This document shows, one piece after another, positions 29,281-37,074 of a DNA stretch of 64,000 nt. The notes below the pieces were generated by a model that saw nothing but the letters and a program-made list of their open reading frames with translations, was not told the DNA's origin and did no database searches. How positions within the stretch are numbered: the first letter of the stretch is position 1; each line of letters starts with the position of its first letter. The position numbers and the translations under genes are program-made. Origin of the DNA: Pseudoalteromonas lipolytica (GTDB lineage Bacteria > Pseudomonadota > Gammaproteobacteria > Enterobacterales > Alteromonadaceae). The stretch covers positions 221,887 to 285,886 of the forward strand of contig NZ_LJTC01000001.1 of the NCBI RefSeq assembly GCF_001306915.1, read 5' to 3'.

Positions 29281-30576
29281 ATGTCAGAAAAATTTCTAGT
29301 TCAACTTAGCGAGCAGGGCGCTGCCGCACATTGGGGCGAAAAAGCCGCTCTTTCTTTTACTGAACAAGGCGCAACTGTTCATTTAACTGAGCAAGATACA
29401 CTTAAAAACGTACAAAAAGCAGCACGTACGTTAGCTAATCAAGGCTTAAAAAATATTGCCTTAGTAGGCGATGTTTGGTGCACAGAAACACAGTGGGCTT
29501 TTTATCAAGGTTTTGTATCACCAAAGAATTTAGACGCAATTGAGTTTGTTGAAAATGCAAAAACAGACAGCAAAGAGCTGACTTCGTTAAAGCAAGCTGC
29601 GACGTGGGCTCGTCAAATGATCAATGGCACTGCGGATGATATTTTCCCAGAGAGCCTAGCTGGTAAAGCTGCTGAGTTTATTCAGTCATTAGCGCCTGAG
29701 CACGTAAGCTACCAAATCATTAAAGGCGATGCTTTATTAGAGCAACAATGGATTGGTATTCACGCGGTAGGCCGTGGTAGTGAGCGTCCACCGGTATTAT
29801 TAGCATTAGATTACAACCCAACGGGCGACGAAAATGCACCTGTTGCTGCCGCTTTAGTTGGTAAAGGTATTACGTTTGATTCAGGTGGTTACTCAATCAA
29901 AGCAAGTGAAGGCATGTTAGGCATGAAGTGCGACATGGGCGGTGCTGCTACAGTAACTGCAGGCTTAGCACTTGCTATTAGCCGTGGTATCAACAAACGT
30001 ATTAAATTGTTTTTATGTTGTGCTGAAAACTTAATTTCAGGTCATGCCTACAAACTTGGTGATATCTTAACGTATAAAAATGGCACTACAGTTGAAATCG
30101 TTAATACCGATGCTGAAGGCCGTTTAGTCCTAGCTGATGGCTTAATGGCTGCAGGTGAGTCTGGCGCGCCATTAATCATTGATGCGGCAACACTAACAGG
30201 CGCTGCGCTTGTTGCTGTTGGTCAAGAGTACAATGCATTGTTCGGTCTTGATAAAGAGCTTGTACGTGACGTACAAGACTTTGCAGAGCAAGAAATGGAA
30301 GCTGCATGGCCATTACCACTTGAAAAATGGCATCAACAAAATTGCCCGTCGCCATATGCAGATACCGCAAATAGCCGTCCTCAAAAAGGTGGTGGTTACG
30401 GTGGTGCTTCTAATGCGGCTGGTTTCTTATCACGCTTTGTACCAAATGAAGGCAAAGGTTGGGTGCACATTGACCTTGCTGCTGCATTTAACATGGGTAG
30501 CACAAGCGAGTGGGCTGCAGGCGCAACAACACAAGGTATGCGTACCGTTGCAAGAACTTTACTAGAAAAAGCATAA
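29281..30576 (+). CDS. pepB: Aminopeptidase B, leucyl aminopeptidase (M17) family
   Basis: A 431-residue cytoplasmic metallopeptidase with a small N-terminal domain and an M17 catalytic domain. Motifs are VGRGSERPPVLLALDYNPTG, KGITFDSGGYSIK, CDMGGAA, NTDAEGRLVLADG (metal and active-site residues) and HIDLAAA. The sequence and length resemble E. coli PepB more than PepA. It releases N-terminal residues from peptides in protein turnover. It is divergent from sfsA and is followed by a strong terminator. Confidence 0.93.
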   Translation: MSEKFLVQLSEQGAAAHWGEKAALSFTEQGATVHLTEQDTLKNVQKAARTLANQGLKNIALVGDVWCTETQWAFYQGFVSPKNLDAIEFVENAKTDSKELTSLKQAATWARQMINGTADDIFPESLAGKAAEFIQSLAPEHVSYQIIKGDALLEQQWIGIHAVGRGSERPPVLLALDYNPTGDENAPVAAALVGKGITFDSGGYSIKASEGMLGMKCDMGGAATVTAGLALAISRGINKRIKLFLCCAENLISGHAYKLGDILTYKNGTTVEIVNTDAEGRLVLADGLMAAGESGAPLIIDAATLTGAALVAVGQEYNALFGLDKELVRDVQDFAEQEMEAAWPLPLEKWHQQNCPSPYADTANSRPQKGGGYGGASNAAGFLSRFVPNEGKGWVHIDLAAAFNMGSTSEWAAGATTQGMRTVARTLLEKA

Positions 30577-30591
30577 GCAATTTACTTTTTC

Positions 30592-30628
30592 AAAGCCCCT
30601 TAACTTTATCTAAGTTAAGGGGCTTTTT
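30592..30628 (+). terminator. Strong rho-independent terminator after pepB
   Basis: AAAGCCCCTTAACTT at the left pairs with AAGTTAAGGGGCTTT at the right, a 15-bp stem with a short loop followed by a T run, 15 bases after the pepB stop. Confidence 0.93.
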
Positions 30629-30773
30629 TGATCTAAAGGGGAATTTTACAAACTGATACAAGCTTTTTTGAGTAAATTAGTATAAAATCCCGCCCCACAT
30701 TTTCTCATCCTGTGGTTAGTTTTTATTAAATTAGCTACACTAGAATGATCATTTCACACTGGGGTCTCTATTT

Positions 30774-31340
30774 ATGTCAGATAAGTGCTATATCACTGCG
30801 CAGCAGCTTCTTGAAGATTCATTTCGTGTTGCGGCACAAGTTTATGAAGATGGTTTCCGTCCTGATTTCATCATTGGTATTTGGCGTGGTGGTGCTCCAA
30901 TTGGTATCGCAGTTCAAGAATATTACGATTATAAAGGCATCGAAACTGACCATATCGCAGTGCGTACTTCTTCGTATTACGGTATTAACCAGCAATCTAA
31001 AGAAATTAAAGTTCACGGTTTGCATTACATCATTGAAAATGCCAATGCAGACAATTCATTACTAATCGTTGATGACGTGTTCGATTCTGGCCGCAGTATT
31101 TTTGCATTAAAAGAAAAGCTTTCGGAGTTAATGCGTTTAAACCTACCACGTGATATTCGCGTTGCTTGCCCATACTACAAGCCGAAGAACTCAAAAGTAG
31201 ACATGGTGCCAGATTACTTCATTCATGAGTCTGAAGAGTGGCTTGTGTTCCCTCATGAGCTTTCAGGCCTAACGCCAGACGAAATTATCGAAGGTAAGTC
31301 AGATTTAGCTAATATTCATGATTTACTTGTAGAAAAGTAA
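30774..31340 (+). CDS. Phosphoribosyltransferase family protein
   Basis: A 188-residue type I phosphoribosyltransferase with the PRPP-binding motif LLIVDDVFDSGRS (about residues 99-111), a hood region with IIGIWRGGAPIG, and VPDYFIHESEEWLVFPHE. Similar proteins are annotated as hypoxanthine phosphoribosyltransferases, but sequence reading cannot fix the base substrate. It probably acts in purine salvage. The gene stands alone between a terminator and a convergent Crp/Fnr gene. A TATAAAAT-like -10 element lies near 30680. No canonical ribosome binding site was seen. Confidence 0.85.
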   Translation: MSDKCYITAQQLLEDSFRVAAQVYEDGFRPDFIIGIWRGGAPIGIAVQEYYDYKGIETDHIAVRTSSYYGINQQSKEIKVHGLHYIIENANADNSLLIVDDVFDSGRSIFALKEKLSELMRLNLPRDIRVACPYYKPKNSKVDMVPDYFIHESEEWLVFPHELSGLTPDEIIEGKSDLANIHDLLVEK

Positions 31341-31354
31341 GTTTGAATACCCTT

Positions 31355-31387
31355 GCAGTTATGAGTGTGTCCTACACTTATAACTGC
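31355..31387. terminator. Hairpin between convergent genes
   Basis: GCAGTTATGAGTGT pairs with ACACTTATAACTGC over 14 bases with one G-T wobble. It follows the phosphoribosyltransferase gene and includes the stop codon of the convergent Crp/Fnr gene. There is no T run, so it may act as a stability element rather than an intrinsic terminator. Confidence 0.5.
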
Positions 31388-32034
31388 GCAAAACTATCGA
31401 CGTAATCACTAAGCTTGTCGATATCTACTACTTGTAAACCTTGATTACTTCTTTGCACTAAGCCTTTTTCAACTAACTCTGTAACGACGCGTCTATATGC
31501 TCTTTCGGTGGTAGCAAAGCGCTCAGCTTCAGCATTTACGGTAGGGTAGGCACGCAGTAACGTTGGGTTGCTGTTTTCAGCTCTTAATAAGCAATCTTTA
31601 GCTATGTTGTAGCTAAGTGGTAATAGCAGCTTATCTAAGTTTATTTTTTGGTTTTCTTGGAATTTAGCGGCAATTGTTTGCGCTGTGTACAAGCTTAACT
31701 CTGGCTTTTCTAACAGTAGTGCGCGCCAATGCTTGAGCTCTATTAGGTTATAGCTTACATCGCTAAAGCACGTAACTGTATAAATACACGGATAGTTATT
31801 CAGAGCTTCAATTTCACCTATCAGTGTGTTGTTACAATCAAGCTGGCCTAAAAGAAGGCGTCGGCCATTACCCACGTCATAGCTGAACGACACTGTGCCG
31901 CTTCTCACTAATACGAGTTTTGACAAGGGTTGATCTTGGTGGATCAGCACCTCTTTTTTAGCTTGTTGAAAACTGCTGCCAGCAAATGTCAGTAATTGGT
32001 CAACAAGATAGCTTGAAAAATGATATTGAAACAT
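31378..32034 (-). CDS. Crp/Fnr-family transcriptional regulator
   Basis: The 218-residue protein has a cyclic-nucleotide-binding-like beta-barrel (about residues 20-115, with LVLVRSGTVSFSY and LIGEIEALNNYP) and a C-terminal winged helix (about 150-210, with ERFATTERAYRRVVTELVEKGLVQRSNQG). It has no N-terminal iron-sulfur cysteine cluster like FNR, and the arrangement is nearest to YeiL-type members. The effector is unknown. A perfect palindrome GGACAATTGTCC lies 15 bases before its start and may be an autoregulatory site. It is convergent with the phosphoribosyltransferase gene. Confidence 0.85.
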   Translation of the reverse strand: MFQYHFSSYLVDQLLTFAGSSFQQAKKEVLIHQDQPLSKLVLVRSGTVSFSYDVGNGRRLLLGQLDCNNTLIGEIEALNNYPCIYTVTCFSDVSYNLIELKHWRALLLEKPELSLYTAQTIAAKFQENQKINLDKLLLPLSYNIAKDCLLRAENSNPTLLRAYPTVNAEAERFATTERAYRRVVTELVEKGLVQRSNQGLQVVDIDKLSDYVDSFAQL

Positions 32035-32048
32035 TAACGCCGCTCTTC

Positions 32049-32060
32049 GGACAATTGTCC
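32049..32060. promoter_or_regulatory. Palindrome GGACAATTGTCC upstream of the Crp/Fnr gene
   Basis: A perfect 12-bp palindrome lies at -15 to -26 relative to the start codon of the Crp/Fnr-type regulator, a common place for an autoregulatory operator. No binding protein is known for it. Confidence 0.45.
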
Positions 32061-32302
32061 TATTTATTACATCTTAATGACGTTAGCATTAAGATTCTAA
32101 GAATTTACGCTAACTTGCTAGTAAGGTGTTTCACGTTACTGATACCTTCATTTCCCGTGTAATGATTTTAAAGCCAAGGTTATTCTTAAGCTTTACAAGG
32201 TTTTTAGTAAGTTAGCTTTTTTATTTTATTGTCAAAATAGCACAGAGTGCGTCAAAAAAAATGACAAGCTCCAATGCTAACCTAAAGCCTAGGAGAGAAC
32301 AA

Positions 32303-32533
32303 TTGAGTTGGGAATATTTAGGCTATTTAGCGTCAGCACTGTTGGTTGCTTCTTTGACAATGAGCGATGTAGTAAAACTACGTTGGCTTAACTTAGCAGG
32401 GTGTATTGCATTTACCTTCTACGGATTAGCAATAGGAGCCGTGCCCGTTGCCTTCACTAATGGCTTACTGGCGTTTGTGAATATTTACCACATCGTTAAA
32501 TTAAAGCGTCAGCAAAAAGCTGACGCCGAGTAA
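32303..32533 (+). CDS. Small YgjV-like inner-membrane protein, TTG start
   Basis: A 76-residue protein with three hydrophobic segments (YLASALLVASLTM, WLNLAGCIAFTFYGLAIG, PVAFTNGLLAFVNIYHI), similar to the YgjV/CBU_0592-type small membrane proteins. The start is placed at TTG 32303 because AGGAG lies 7 bases upstream (32291-32295). The in-frame ATG at 32261 has no ribosome binding site and would add a polar extension. It is convergent with the amidohydrolase, with a 2-base gap. Function is unknown. Confidence 0.72.
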   Translation: MSWEYLGYLASALLVASLTMSDVVKLRWLNLAGCIAFTFYGLAIGAVPVAFTNGLLAFVNIYHIVKLKRQQKADAE

Positions 32534-32535
32534 TA

Positions 32536-34176
32536 TTATTCCTCTTTTTTATATTTCAGCTCGCCCGCAATCCAAGTTTGCGTCACATTTATATCGTGGA
32601 TCTCTGAGATTGGCGCTTTGTAATAGTCTTTATCAATCAAAATAAAGTCAGCCCATTTACCTTGCTCTAAACTGCCTACCTTAAACTCTTGATGTGCAGC
32701 ATAAGCACCACCTAAAGTAAATGCACGCAAAGCTTCATCACGCGATAGCAGCTCTTGTGGTCGCCAGCCGCCTTCTGGTAATTGATTATGATCCATTCGG
32801 GTGATGGCCGAATATAAACCATCAAATGGGTTAGCAAGCTCCACTGGAAAGTCAGAACCCGCTGCAATCACTGAGCCTTGTGCTGAAAAGGTCTTCCAAG
32901 CATACGCCCCTTCAAGTTGTTTTTCAGTCAGGCGCTGCTCAGCCATATGCATATCAGAGGTTGCATGAACAGGCTGCATTGATGGAATAATTTTTAATGT
33001 TTTAAAACGAGGAATATCTTCAGGAGTCACGATTTGTGCATGTTCAATTCGGTTACGAAGTAAAATACCACCGGTTTTTTTAAATACATTTTCATAGGCA
33101 TCGAGTACTACGTGATTGGCTTTATCACCAATTGCATGAGTGTTTGCACTAAAGCCATGGGAAAAGCTTAGGTTAAATAGCTGCTCAAGCTTTTCTTGAG
33201 TTTCAAGCATTAAGCCATGATGATTTTTACGATCAGCGTACTCTTCAATGAGGGCTGCGCCTCGGCTTCCCAAAGCACCATCCGCATACACTTTGACACT
33301 GCGAATCGACAGCATGTCATTCATGTCTTTATATTTACCCGCTTTGAGCATGGTTTCTAATTGAGGATCGGCAGCACTTAGCATGGCTACGATTCTGACA
33401 GGAAGAGTACTTTGCTCAGAGCGCTGCTTGTATACTTGCCACGTGTCGTAATCGATACCGGCATCATGGGTTGATGTGATGCCTAAACTTAGTAGATGTT
33501 TACCTGCATTATCTAATGCTGTATTTATGCTGGCATGGCTTACTTTTGGTATATGCTGAGTAATAAGCGTTTCGGCTTTATCAATGAATACCCCTGAAGG
33601 TAAGCCAGAATCTAGCTTTAAAATTTCACCGCCAGCAGGAGAGGGAGTTTGTTTGGCAATACCTGCAAGTTCCATGGCTTTTGAGTTAACCCACACAGCA
33701 TGACCATCAACGCGAGAAAGCACCACAGGTTTGTCTTTTACGTATTTGTCTAAATCAGCTGCAGTTGGAAACTCACCGCCAGGCCATTGCTCTTGGTTCC
33801 AACCGCGACCAATGATCCAACTTTGTTTATCTTTGGCAAACTCAGCCAGCATTTTGCCAACCTCATCTGCCGAGCGCGTATTCCTTACATCAAGTTGTGA
33901 AAGATTATTACCTAAACCAATAACATGGCCATGAGCATCGACTAAGCCTGGTAACAATGTGGCTTGCTTGCCATCAATTGCGGTGGCATCAGGGAAGCTA
34001 TTTTTAATTGAGTCATTGCCTGTTTTTACGATTTTACCGTCTTTAAAAACCAGTGCAGAAAAGTGTTGGGTTTCGCCTTTATAGGTAGGCGTATAGCCAT
34101 TTACATTATAAATAACAGTGGTGTTGGCAAAACAGCTAAGTGAAGCTGTTGCGAGTAAGCTGATGATGAGTTTCAT
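32536..34176 (-). CDS. Exported amidohydrolase (YtcJ-like, amidohydrolase 3 family)
   Basis: This 546-residue protein has a signal peptide (about residues 1-17, SLLATASLSCFA). The metal-dependent hydrolase fold follows, with LLPGLVDAHGHVIGLG (the HxH-type motif), SRVDGHAVWVNSKAM, YADGALGSRGAALIEEY, SANTHAIGDKANHVVLDAYE, RIEHAQIV and SDFPVELANPFDGLYSAI. These are typical of YtcJ-like enzymes that hydrolyse amide or related bonds; the substrate is not known. It follows the EF-hand cluster on the same strand, separated by a palindrome at 34218-34239. Confidence 0.9.
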   Translation of the reverse strand: MKLIISLLATASLSCFANTTVIYNVNGYTPTYKGETQHFSALVFKDGKIVKTGNDSIKNSFPDATAIDGKQATLLPGLVDAHGHVIGLGNNLSQLDVRNTRSADEVGKMLAEFAKDKQSWIIGRGWNQEQWPGGEFPTAADLDKYVKDKPVVLSRVDGHAVWVNSKAMELAGIAKQTPSPAGGEILKLDSGLPSGVFIDKAETLITQHIPKVSHASINTALDNAGKHLLSLGITSTHDAGIDYDTWQVYKQRSEQSTLPVRIVAMLSAADPQLETMLKAGKYKDMNDMLSIRSVKVYADGALGSRGAALIEEYADRKNHHGLMLETQEKLEQLFNLSFSHGFSANTHAIGDKANHVVLDAYENVFKKTGGILLRNRIEHAQIVTPEDIPRFKTLKIIPSMQPVHATSDMHMAEQRLTEKQLEGAYAWKTFSAQGSVIAAGSDFPVELANPFDGLYSAITRMDHNQLPEGGWRPQELLSRDEALRAFTLGGAYAAHQEFKVGSLEQGKWADFILIDKDYYKAPISEIHDINVTQTWIAGELKYKKEE

Positions 34177-34217
34177 AATCTTCTAATAGTTTTTATTGAT
34201 TTATGAAAACAGTATCA

Positions 34218-34239
34218 GAGTTGCAGTAAACTGCAACTC
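34218..34239. promoter_or_regulatory. Perfect palindrome between EF-hand and amidohydrolase genes
   Basis: GAGTTGCAG, four bases TAAA, then CTGCAACTC. It contains a GTTGC-N8-GCAAC pair similar to the sites at 35493-35508. It may be an operator for the amidohydrolase or a hairpin at the end of the EF-hand transcript; no T run is present. Confidence 0.5.
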
Positions 34240-34268
34240 AGCAGAGATTAATAGTTAACTATAACTCT

Positions 34269-34502
34269 TTATTTGCTCGCATAAATCTTAAACTCACTGA
34301 GGGATAATTTATTATCTTTATCACTGTCGTAATTTTTAAATCGCGACCACAGAGCTGGGTCTCTCGCAGACTCTGAGCGAGTCAGGTAACCATCGTCATT
34401 ACGATCAAGTTGTTTAAATTTTTCACCAATACTATCTGCAGCAAAACTCATTGTGCTAAATGCACAACTTAAAACTAGGCTGGCAAAGGTTAATTTTGAC
34501 AT
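34269..34502 (-). CDS. Exported EF-hand miniprotein 1
   Basis: A 77-residue protein with a signal peptide (about residues 1-21, ending MSFAA) and two EF-hands: LDRNDDGYLTRSE and YDSDKDNKLSLSEF, each with a 12-residue D-x-D-x-D-like calcium loop ending in Glu. It probably binds calcium in the periplasm. It is the last of four similar genes at 34269-35303 and starts 4 bases after the preceding stop codon, so it is coupled to EF-hand gene 2. Confidence 0.85.
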   Translation of the reverse strand: MSKLTFASLVLSCAFSTMSFAADSIGEKFKQLDRNDDGYLTRSESARDPALWSRFKNYDSDKDNKLSLSEFKIYASK

Positions 34503-34506
34503 TACT

Positions 34507-34740
34507 TTAACTCTTGTTTGTTAAATAGTGTTTAAACTCAAGGAGCGAGATTTGTTGATCTTTATCTGTATCCCACTGCGCTATGCGTTTTTGCAAGTGC
34601 GGTTGCGATGACAGTTCCTGCTCAGATAAAAAGCCATTTTTATCTTTATCTAGGTGATCAAAGCGTTGTTTTACGTCCAATGCTAAGCTATTGAAGCTTA
34701 TAGTAATTAAGGTGCATGGAGCAAGCCAGAAAATTCTCAT
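34507..34740 (-). CDS. Exported EF-hand miniprotein 2
   Basis: A 77-residue protein with an N-terminal signal sequence (about residues 1-21, ending LA before LDVKQ) and two EF-hand loops, LDKDKNGFLSEQE and WDTDKDQQISLLEF. TTTAGGAGACA precedes the ATG. The 98-base gap upstream, to gene 3, contains a 17-bp inverted repeat (34757-34832). The gene is one of four paralogues that probably arose by tandem duplication. Confidence 0.85.
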   Translation of the reverse strand: MRIFWLAPCTLITISFNSLALDVKQRFDHLDKDKNGFLSEQELSSQPHLQKRIAQWDTDKDQQISLLEFKHYLTNKS

Positions 34741-34756
34741 AATTGTCTCCTAAATA

Positions 34757-34832
34757 AAAGTGCTTGCCATAATTTAACTCCCAAAATTTAAATCCGTTTA
34801 CACATTCCCTCTGGGATTATGGCAAGCACTTT
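34757..34832. repeat. 17-bp perfect inverted repeat between EF-hand genes
   Basis: AAAGTGCTTGCCATAAT at 34757-34773 and its exact complement at 34816-34832, separated by 42 bases. On the minus-strand transcript it would form a long stem-loop followed by UUUAUUU and then the ribosome binding site of EF-hand gene 2. It could be an attenuator, a processing site or the remnant of a small mobile element. Confidence 0.85.
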
Positions 34833-34838
34833 AAGCCG

Positions 34839-35066
34839 TTAAGGTTTGAATTTTTCAAACTCTTGTTCAGACAAAACCTGATCGCCGTTTTCATCCAGAT
34901 CGGCAAATTGCTTAAGTAAGTTATCGTGTTTGGTTGCTTCAGTTAATGAAATCTCGCCATCGGCGTTTGTATCAAATTTAGCAAATCGAACATCCATTTG
35001 TGATGCTAAAACGGTGGCGCTGATAACTAAAAACATCAGCGAAAATGCAGCTAAAAGTTGTTTCAT
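34839..35066 (-). CDS. Exported EF-hand miniprotein 3
   Basis: A 75-residue protein with a signal peptide (about residues 1-22, ending VLAS) and two EF-hands, FDTNADGEISLTE and LDENGDQVLSEQEF. AGGAGAT precedes the ATG, which lies 9 bases after the stop codon of gene 4, so it is probably coupled to it. It is likely a calcium-binding periplasmic protein; the partner is unknown. Confidence 0.86.
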   Translation of the reverse strand: MKQLLAAFSLMFLVISATVLASQMDVRFAKFDTNADGEISLTEATKHDNLLKQFADLDENGDQVLSEQEFEKFKP

Positions 35067-35075
35067 TACAATCTC

Positions 35076-35303
35076 CTATTGAATAAACGACTGAAACTCA
35101 GAAAATGAAATTTGGCCATTTTGATTACTATCAATTTGCGTAAAGTTGCCGTGCAACAAGGCATCTTCAGATGCTTCTGCTTCACTCAAAAAACCATTGC
35201 TGTCTTTATCTAGCTCATTAAATGTTGTCTGCAAATCAAGTGCGTAACTATGAACTGAGAACAGACTTATAAGCAGGGTGGCTACCGGGGCCGTTACTTT
35301 CAT
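35076..35303 (-). CDS. Exported EF-hand miniprotein 4 (first of the operon)
   Basis: A 75-residue protein with a signal peptide (about residues 1-21, ending SYALD) and two EF-hands, LDKDSNGFLSEAE and IDSNQNGQISFSEF. The start is taken at the ATG at 35303, with AGGA 7 bases upstream; a longer TTG frame runs through the promoter and is rejected. A candidate sigma-54 promoter lies 34-51 bases upstream, giving a short leader. It is the first gene of the four-gene minus-strand cluster that diverges from glrK. Confidence 0.87.
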   Translation of the reverse strand: MKVTAPVATLLISLFSVHSYALDLQTTFNELDKDSNGFLSEAEASEDALLHGNFTQIDSNQNGQISFSEFQSFIQ

Positions 35304-35336
35304 TTTGTGTCCTAAATAACTAATTTGCTTAGTACT

Positions 35337-35354
35337 AATCAAAATCAGTGCCAA
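35337..35354 (-). promoter_or_regulatory. Candidate sigma-54 promoter for the EF-hand cluster
   Basis: On the minus strand the sequence reads TTGGCAC-TGATT-TTGAT. The -24 element matches the TTGGCAC consensus fully, the spacing is correct, and the -12 element TTGAT differs from TTGCW at one base. Transcription would begin about 20 bases before the EF-hand gene 4 start codon. A sigma-54 activator gene, glrR, lies in the adjacent operon. Confidence 0.6.
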
Positions 35355-35424
35355 TATTAAAAGTTATTAATTATCAGTTGGTTATGGTTTTTGTGTGGTT
35401 TTGAATGCGAAATAGTTACAGGGT

Positions 35425-35508
35425 GTTGTGTCTTTTTTGCAACGATTTTCAGGTGTTAAAAGTTTATCTATTTTATTTCAATGAGTTAGTTTGTTGCCAA
35501 ATAGCAAC
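35425..35508. promoter_or_regulatory. GTTG...CAAC inverted repeats between the EF-hand cluster and glrK
   Basis: GTTGCCAAATAGCAAC at 35493-35508 is an inverted repeat of GTTGC with a 6-base centre. GTTG and CAAC are also paired at 35425-35443. They lie 70-170 bases upstream of the candidate sigma-54 promoter, the usual place for an enhancer site. The E. coli GlrR consensus (TGTC-N10-GACA) was looked for and not found. Confidence 0.4.
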
Positions 35509-35615
35509 TTTGTATCGGTTTTTGGGGGAAAATCAGTGCTTTTTAAGGTCGGATTCAGCGAGTGTCTAAGTTTGTTCGCTAATAATCAGCATCTGCAATT
35601 ATGTTGAGAGTGAAT

Positions 35616-37073
35616 ATGCAAAATACAGTAGCGGTAAAAATAAAACAGTTACTCAATTGGCGACCTAGTCTTATTGGCCAGTTCGTCTGTAGCATTTTGC
35701 TGTCTTTACTACCGTTATCTTTGGTGGTGATTTTATTTTTAAATGCGCTCAATAAGCAGCTTGCAGTGACTCAAGAAATCGTCGGTGACAATTACGAAAT
35801 TACCAAAGCATTTAACAACCTCAAACAAGACTTAAATAGCCTTGAACGAGCAACTCGACAAAACTGGGTGCTTAAAAGTGAATCCCTCGATAGCTTAATT
35901 GCCAACAAATGGCAATCGTCACTGCAAAGTGTCGATGAGCTCATTTTCTTAAGCCCAACCGCTGATTATGTCTCGCAGTGGCGGCAATTGGCTGAGGTAT
36001 TACAATTTGCGCATCAACATTTATTAGTAGAACAAAAGCAAGATGGTGAGCTGTTTGCACCCGCTAGTAAGCTTATCAGTGAGCAAACAAATTGGCTCAA
36101 AGAGCAAAATGAATTACGCATAACAAAAAATCAGCAACAATTAAAAGCACTTCAAGCTTCATTTATTAATTGGTTAGTTGCGTTAATTCCACTCACGTTA
36201 TTGGTCGGGGGCGGGTTTCTTTGGCGGATCAGCGGGCGGCTCAGAGAACTCACACATGTGATTGATAAACTTGGACAAGGTCACTGGCAGCAAAAAATTC
36301 AAGTTCGCGGCTCGTCAGAGTTAGTTGAATTAGGTAATAAATTAGAGTGGGTTCAAGCGCAGTTACATATGCTTGAGCAGCAAAAAGATACGTTTTTACG
36401 CCATGTGACACATGAATTAAAAACGCCCCTAGCTTCGATGGTTGAAGGCACAGACTTACTCGCAGATGAAATTGTTGGTCCTATCAATAGCGAGCAACAA
36501 GCCGTTCTTGAGCTAATAACGCAAAGTATGGTGCGACTCAGAGCCATGATTGAAAGCTTATTGAGTTACAACGCCATTCGCACCAGTAAGCAAAGCCTAA
36601 GCGAGCTTAACTTTAATTTGATGATGAACAAAATTGAGCGTCATTTTGAGCACCGATTATCAGCGCGTGACTTATCCATTGTGTGGGTGAATGAATTACC
36701 AAATAAAGCTTTGTTTATCTCAATTGAGCTACTTGAAATGGTGCTTATTCAGCTTACCTCAAATGCGTTAAAGTTTTCGCCAGAACATGAGTCAGTGACA
36801 ATAAAAGCAAGCTTAAAGCAGGGACAGTTAATTTTGAGTGTCAGCGACTTAGGAATAGGCATAGAAGATACTGAAAAAGCCGCCGTGTTTGGGGCTTTTT
36901 ACCAAGGCAAGAATGCAAAACAACATACTGAAATGGGCAGTGGACTCGGTTTAACCATAGTTAAAGAAACTGTTGAACAATTAAACGGTAAGCTCTCTAT
37001 TACTGATAATGAGCCGCAAGGATGTGTATTTACAGCCATTTTACCAATTCAATTAACCCAAGGAGTTAACTGA
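35616..37073 (+). CDS. glrK: Sensor histidine kinase GlrK (QseE)
   Basis: This 485-residue inner-membrane kinase has membrane helices at about residues 16-45 and 185-205 (flanking a periplasmic helical region), a HAMP linker, HisKA with H266 in FLRHVTHELKTPLAS, and HATPase motifs VSDLGIGI and MGSGLGLTIV. With the downstream qseG and glrR it forms the glrK-qseG-glrR operon known from enterobacteria. The start is uncertain: an ATG five codons upstream (35601) is in frame; 35616 is preferred for the GAGAGTG before it. The signal sensed here is unknown. Confidence 0.9.
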   Translation: MQNTVAVKIKQLLNWRPSLIGQFVCSILLSLLPLSLVVILFLNALNKQLAVTQEIVGDNYEITKAFNNLKQDLNSLERATRQNWVLKSESLDSLIANKWQSSLQSVDELIFLSPTADYVSQWRQLAEVLQFAHQHLLVEQKQDGELFAPASKLISEQTNWLKEQNELRITKNQQQLKALQASFINWLVALIPLTLLVGGGFLWRISGRLRELTHVIDKLGQGHWQQKIQVRGSSELVELGNKLEWVQAQLHMLEQQKDTFLRHVTHELKTPLASMVEGTDLLADEIVGPINSEQQAVLELITQSMVRLRAMIESLLSYNAIRTSKQSLSELNFNLMMNKIERHFEHRLSARDLSIVWVNELPNKALFISIELLEMVLIQLTSNALKFSPEHESVTIKASLKQGQLILSVSDLGIGIEDTEKAAVFGAFYQGKNAKQHTEMGSGLGLTIVKETVEQLNGKLSITDNEPQGCVFTAILPIQLTQGVN

Positions 37074-37074
37074 T

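Noticed and set aside
35355..35600. glmY small RNA gene upstream of glrK
   Set aside because: In E. coli glmY lies there, but no recognisable GlmY sequence, GlrR consensus or suitable terminator was seen here.
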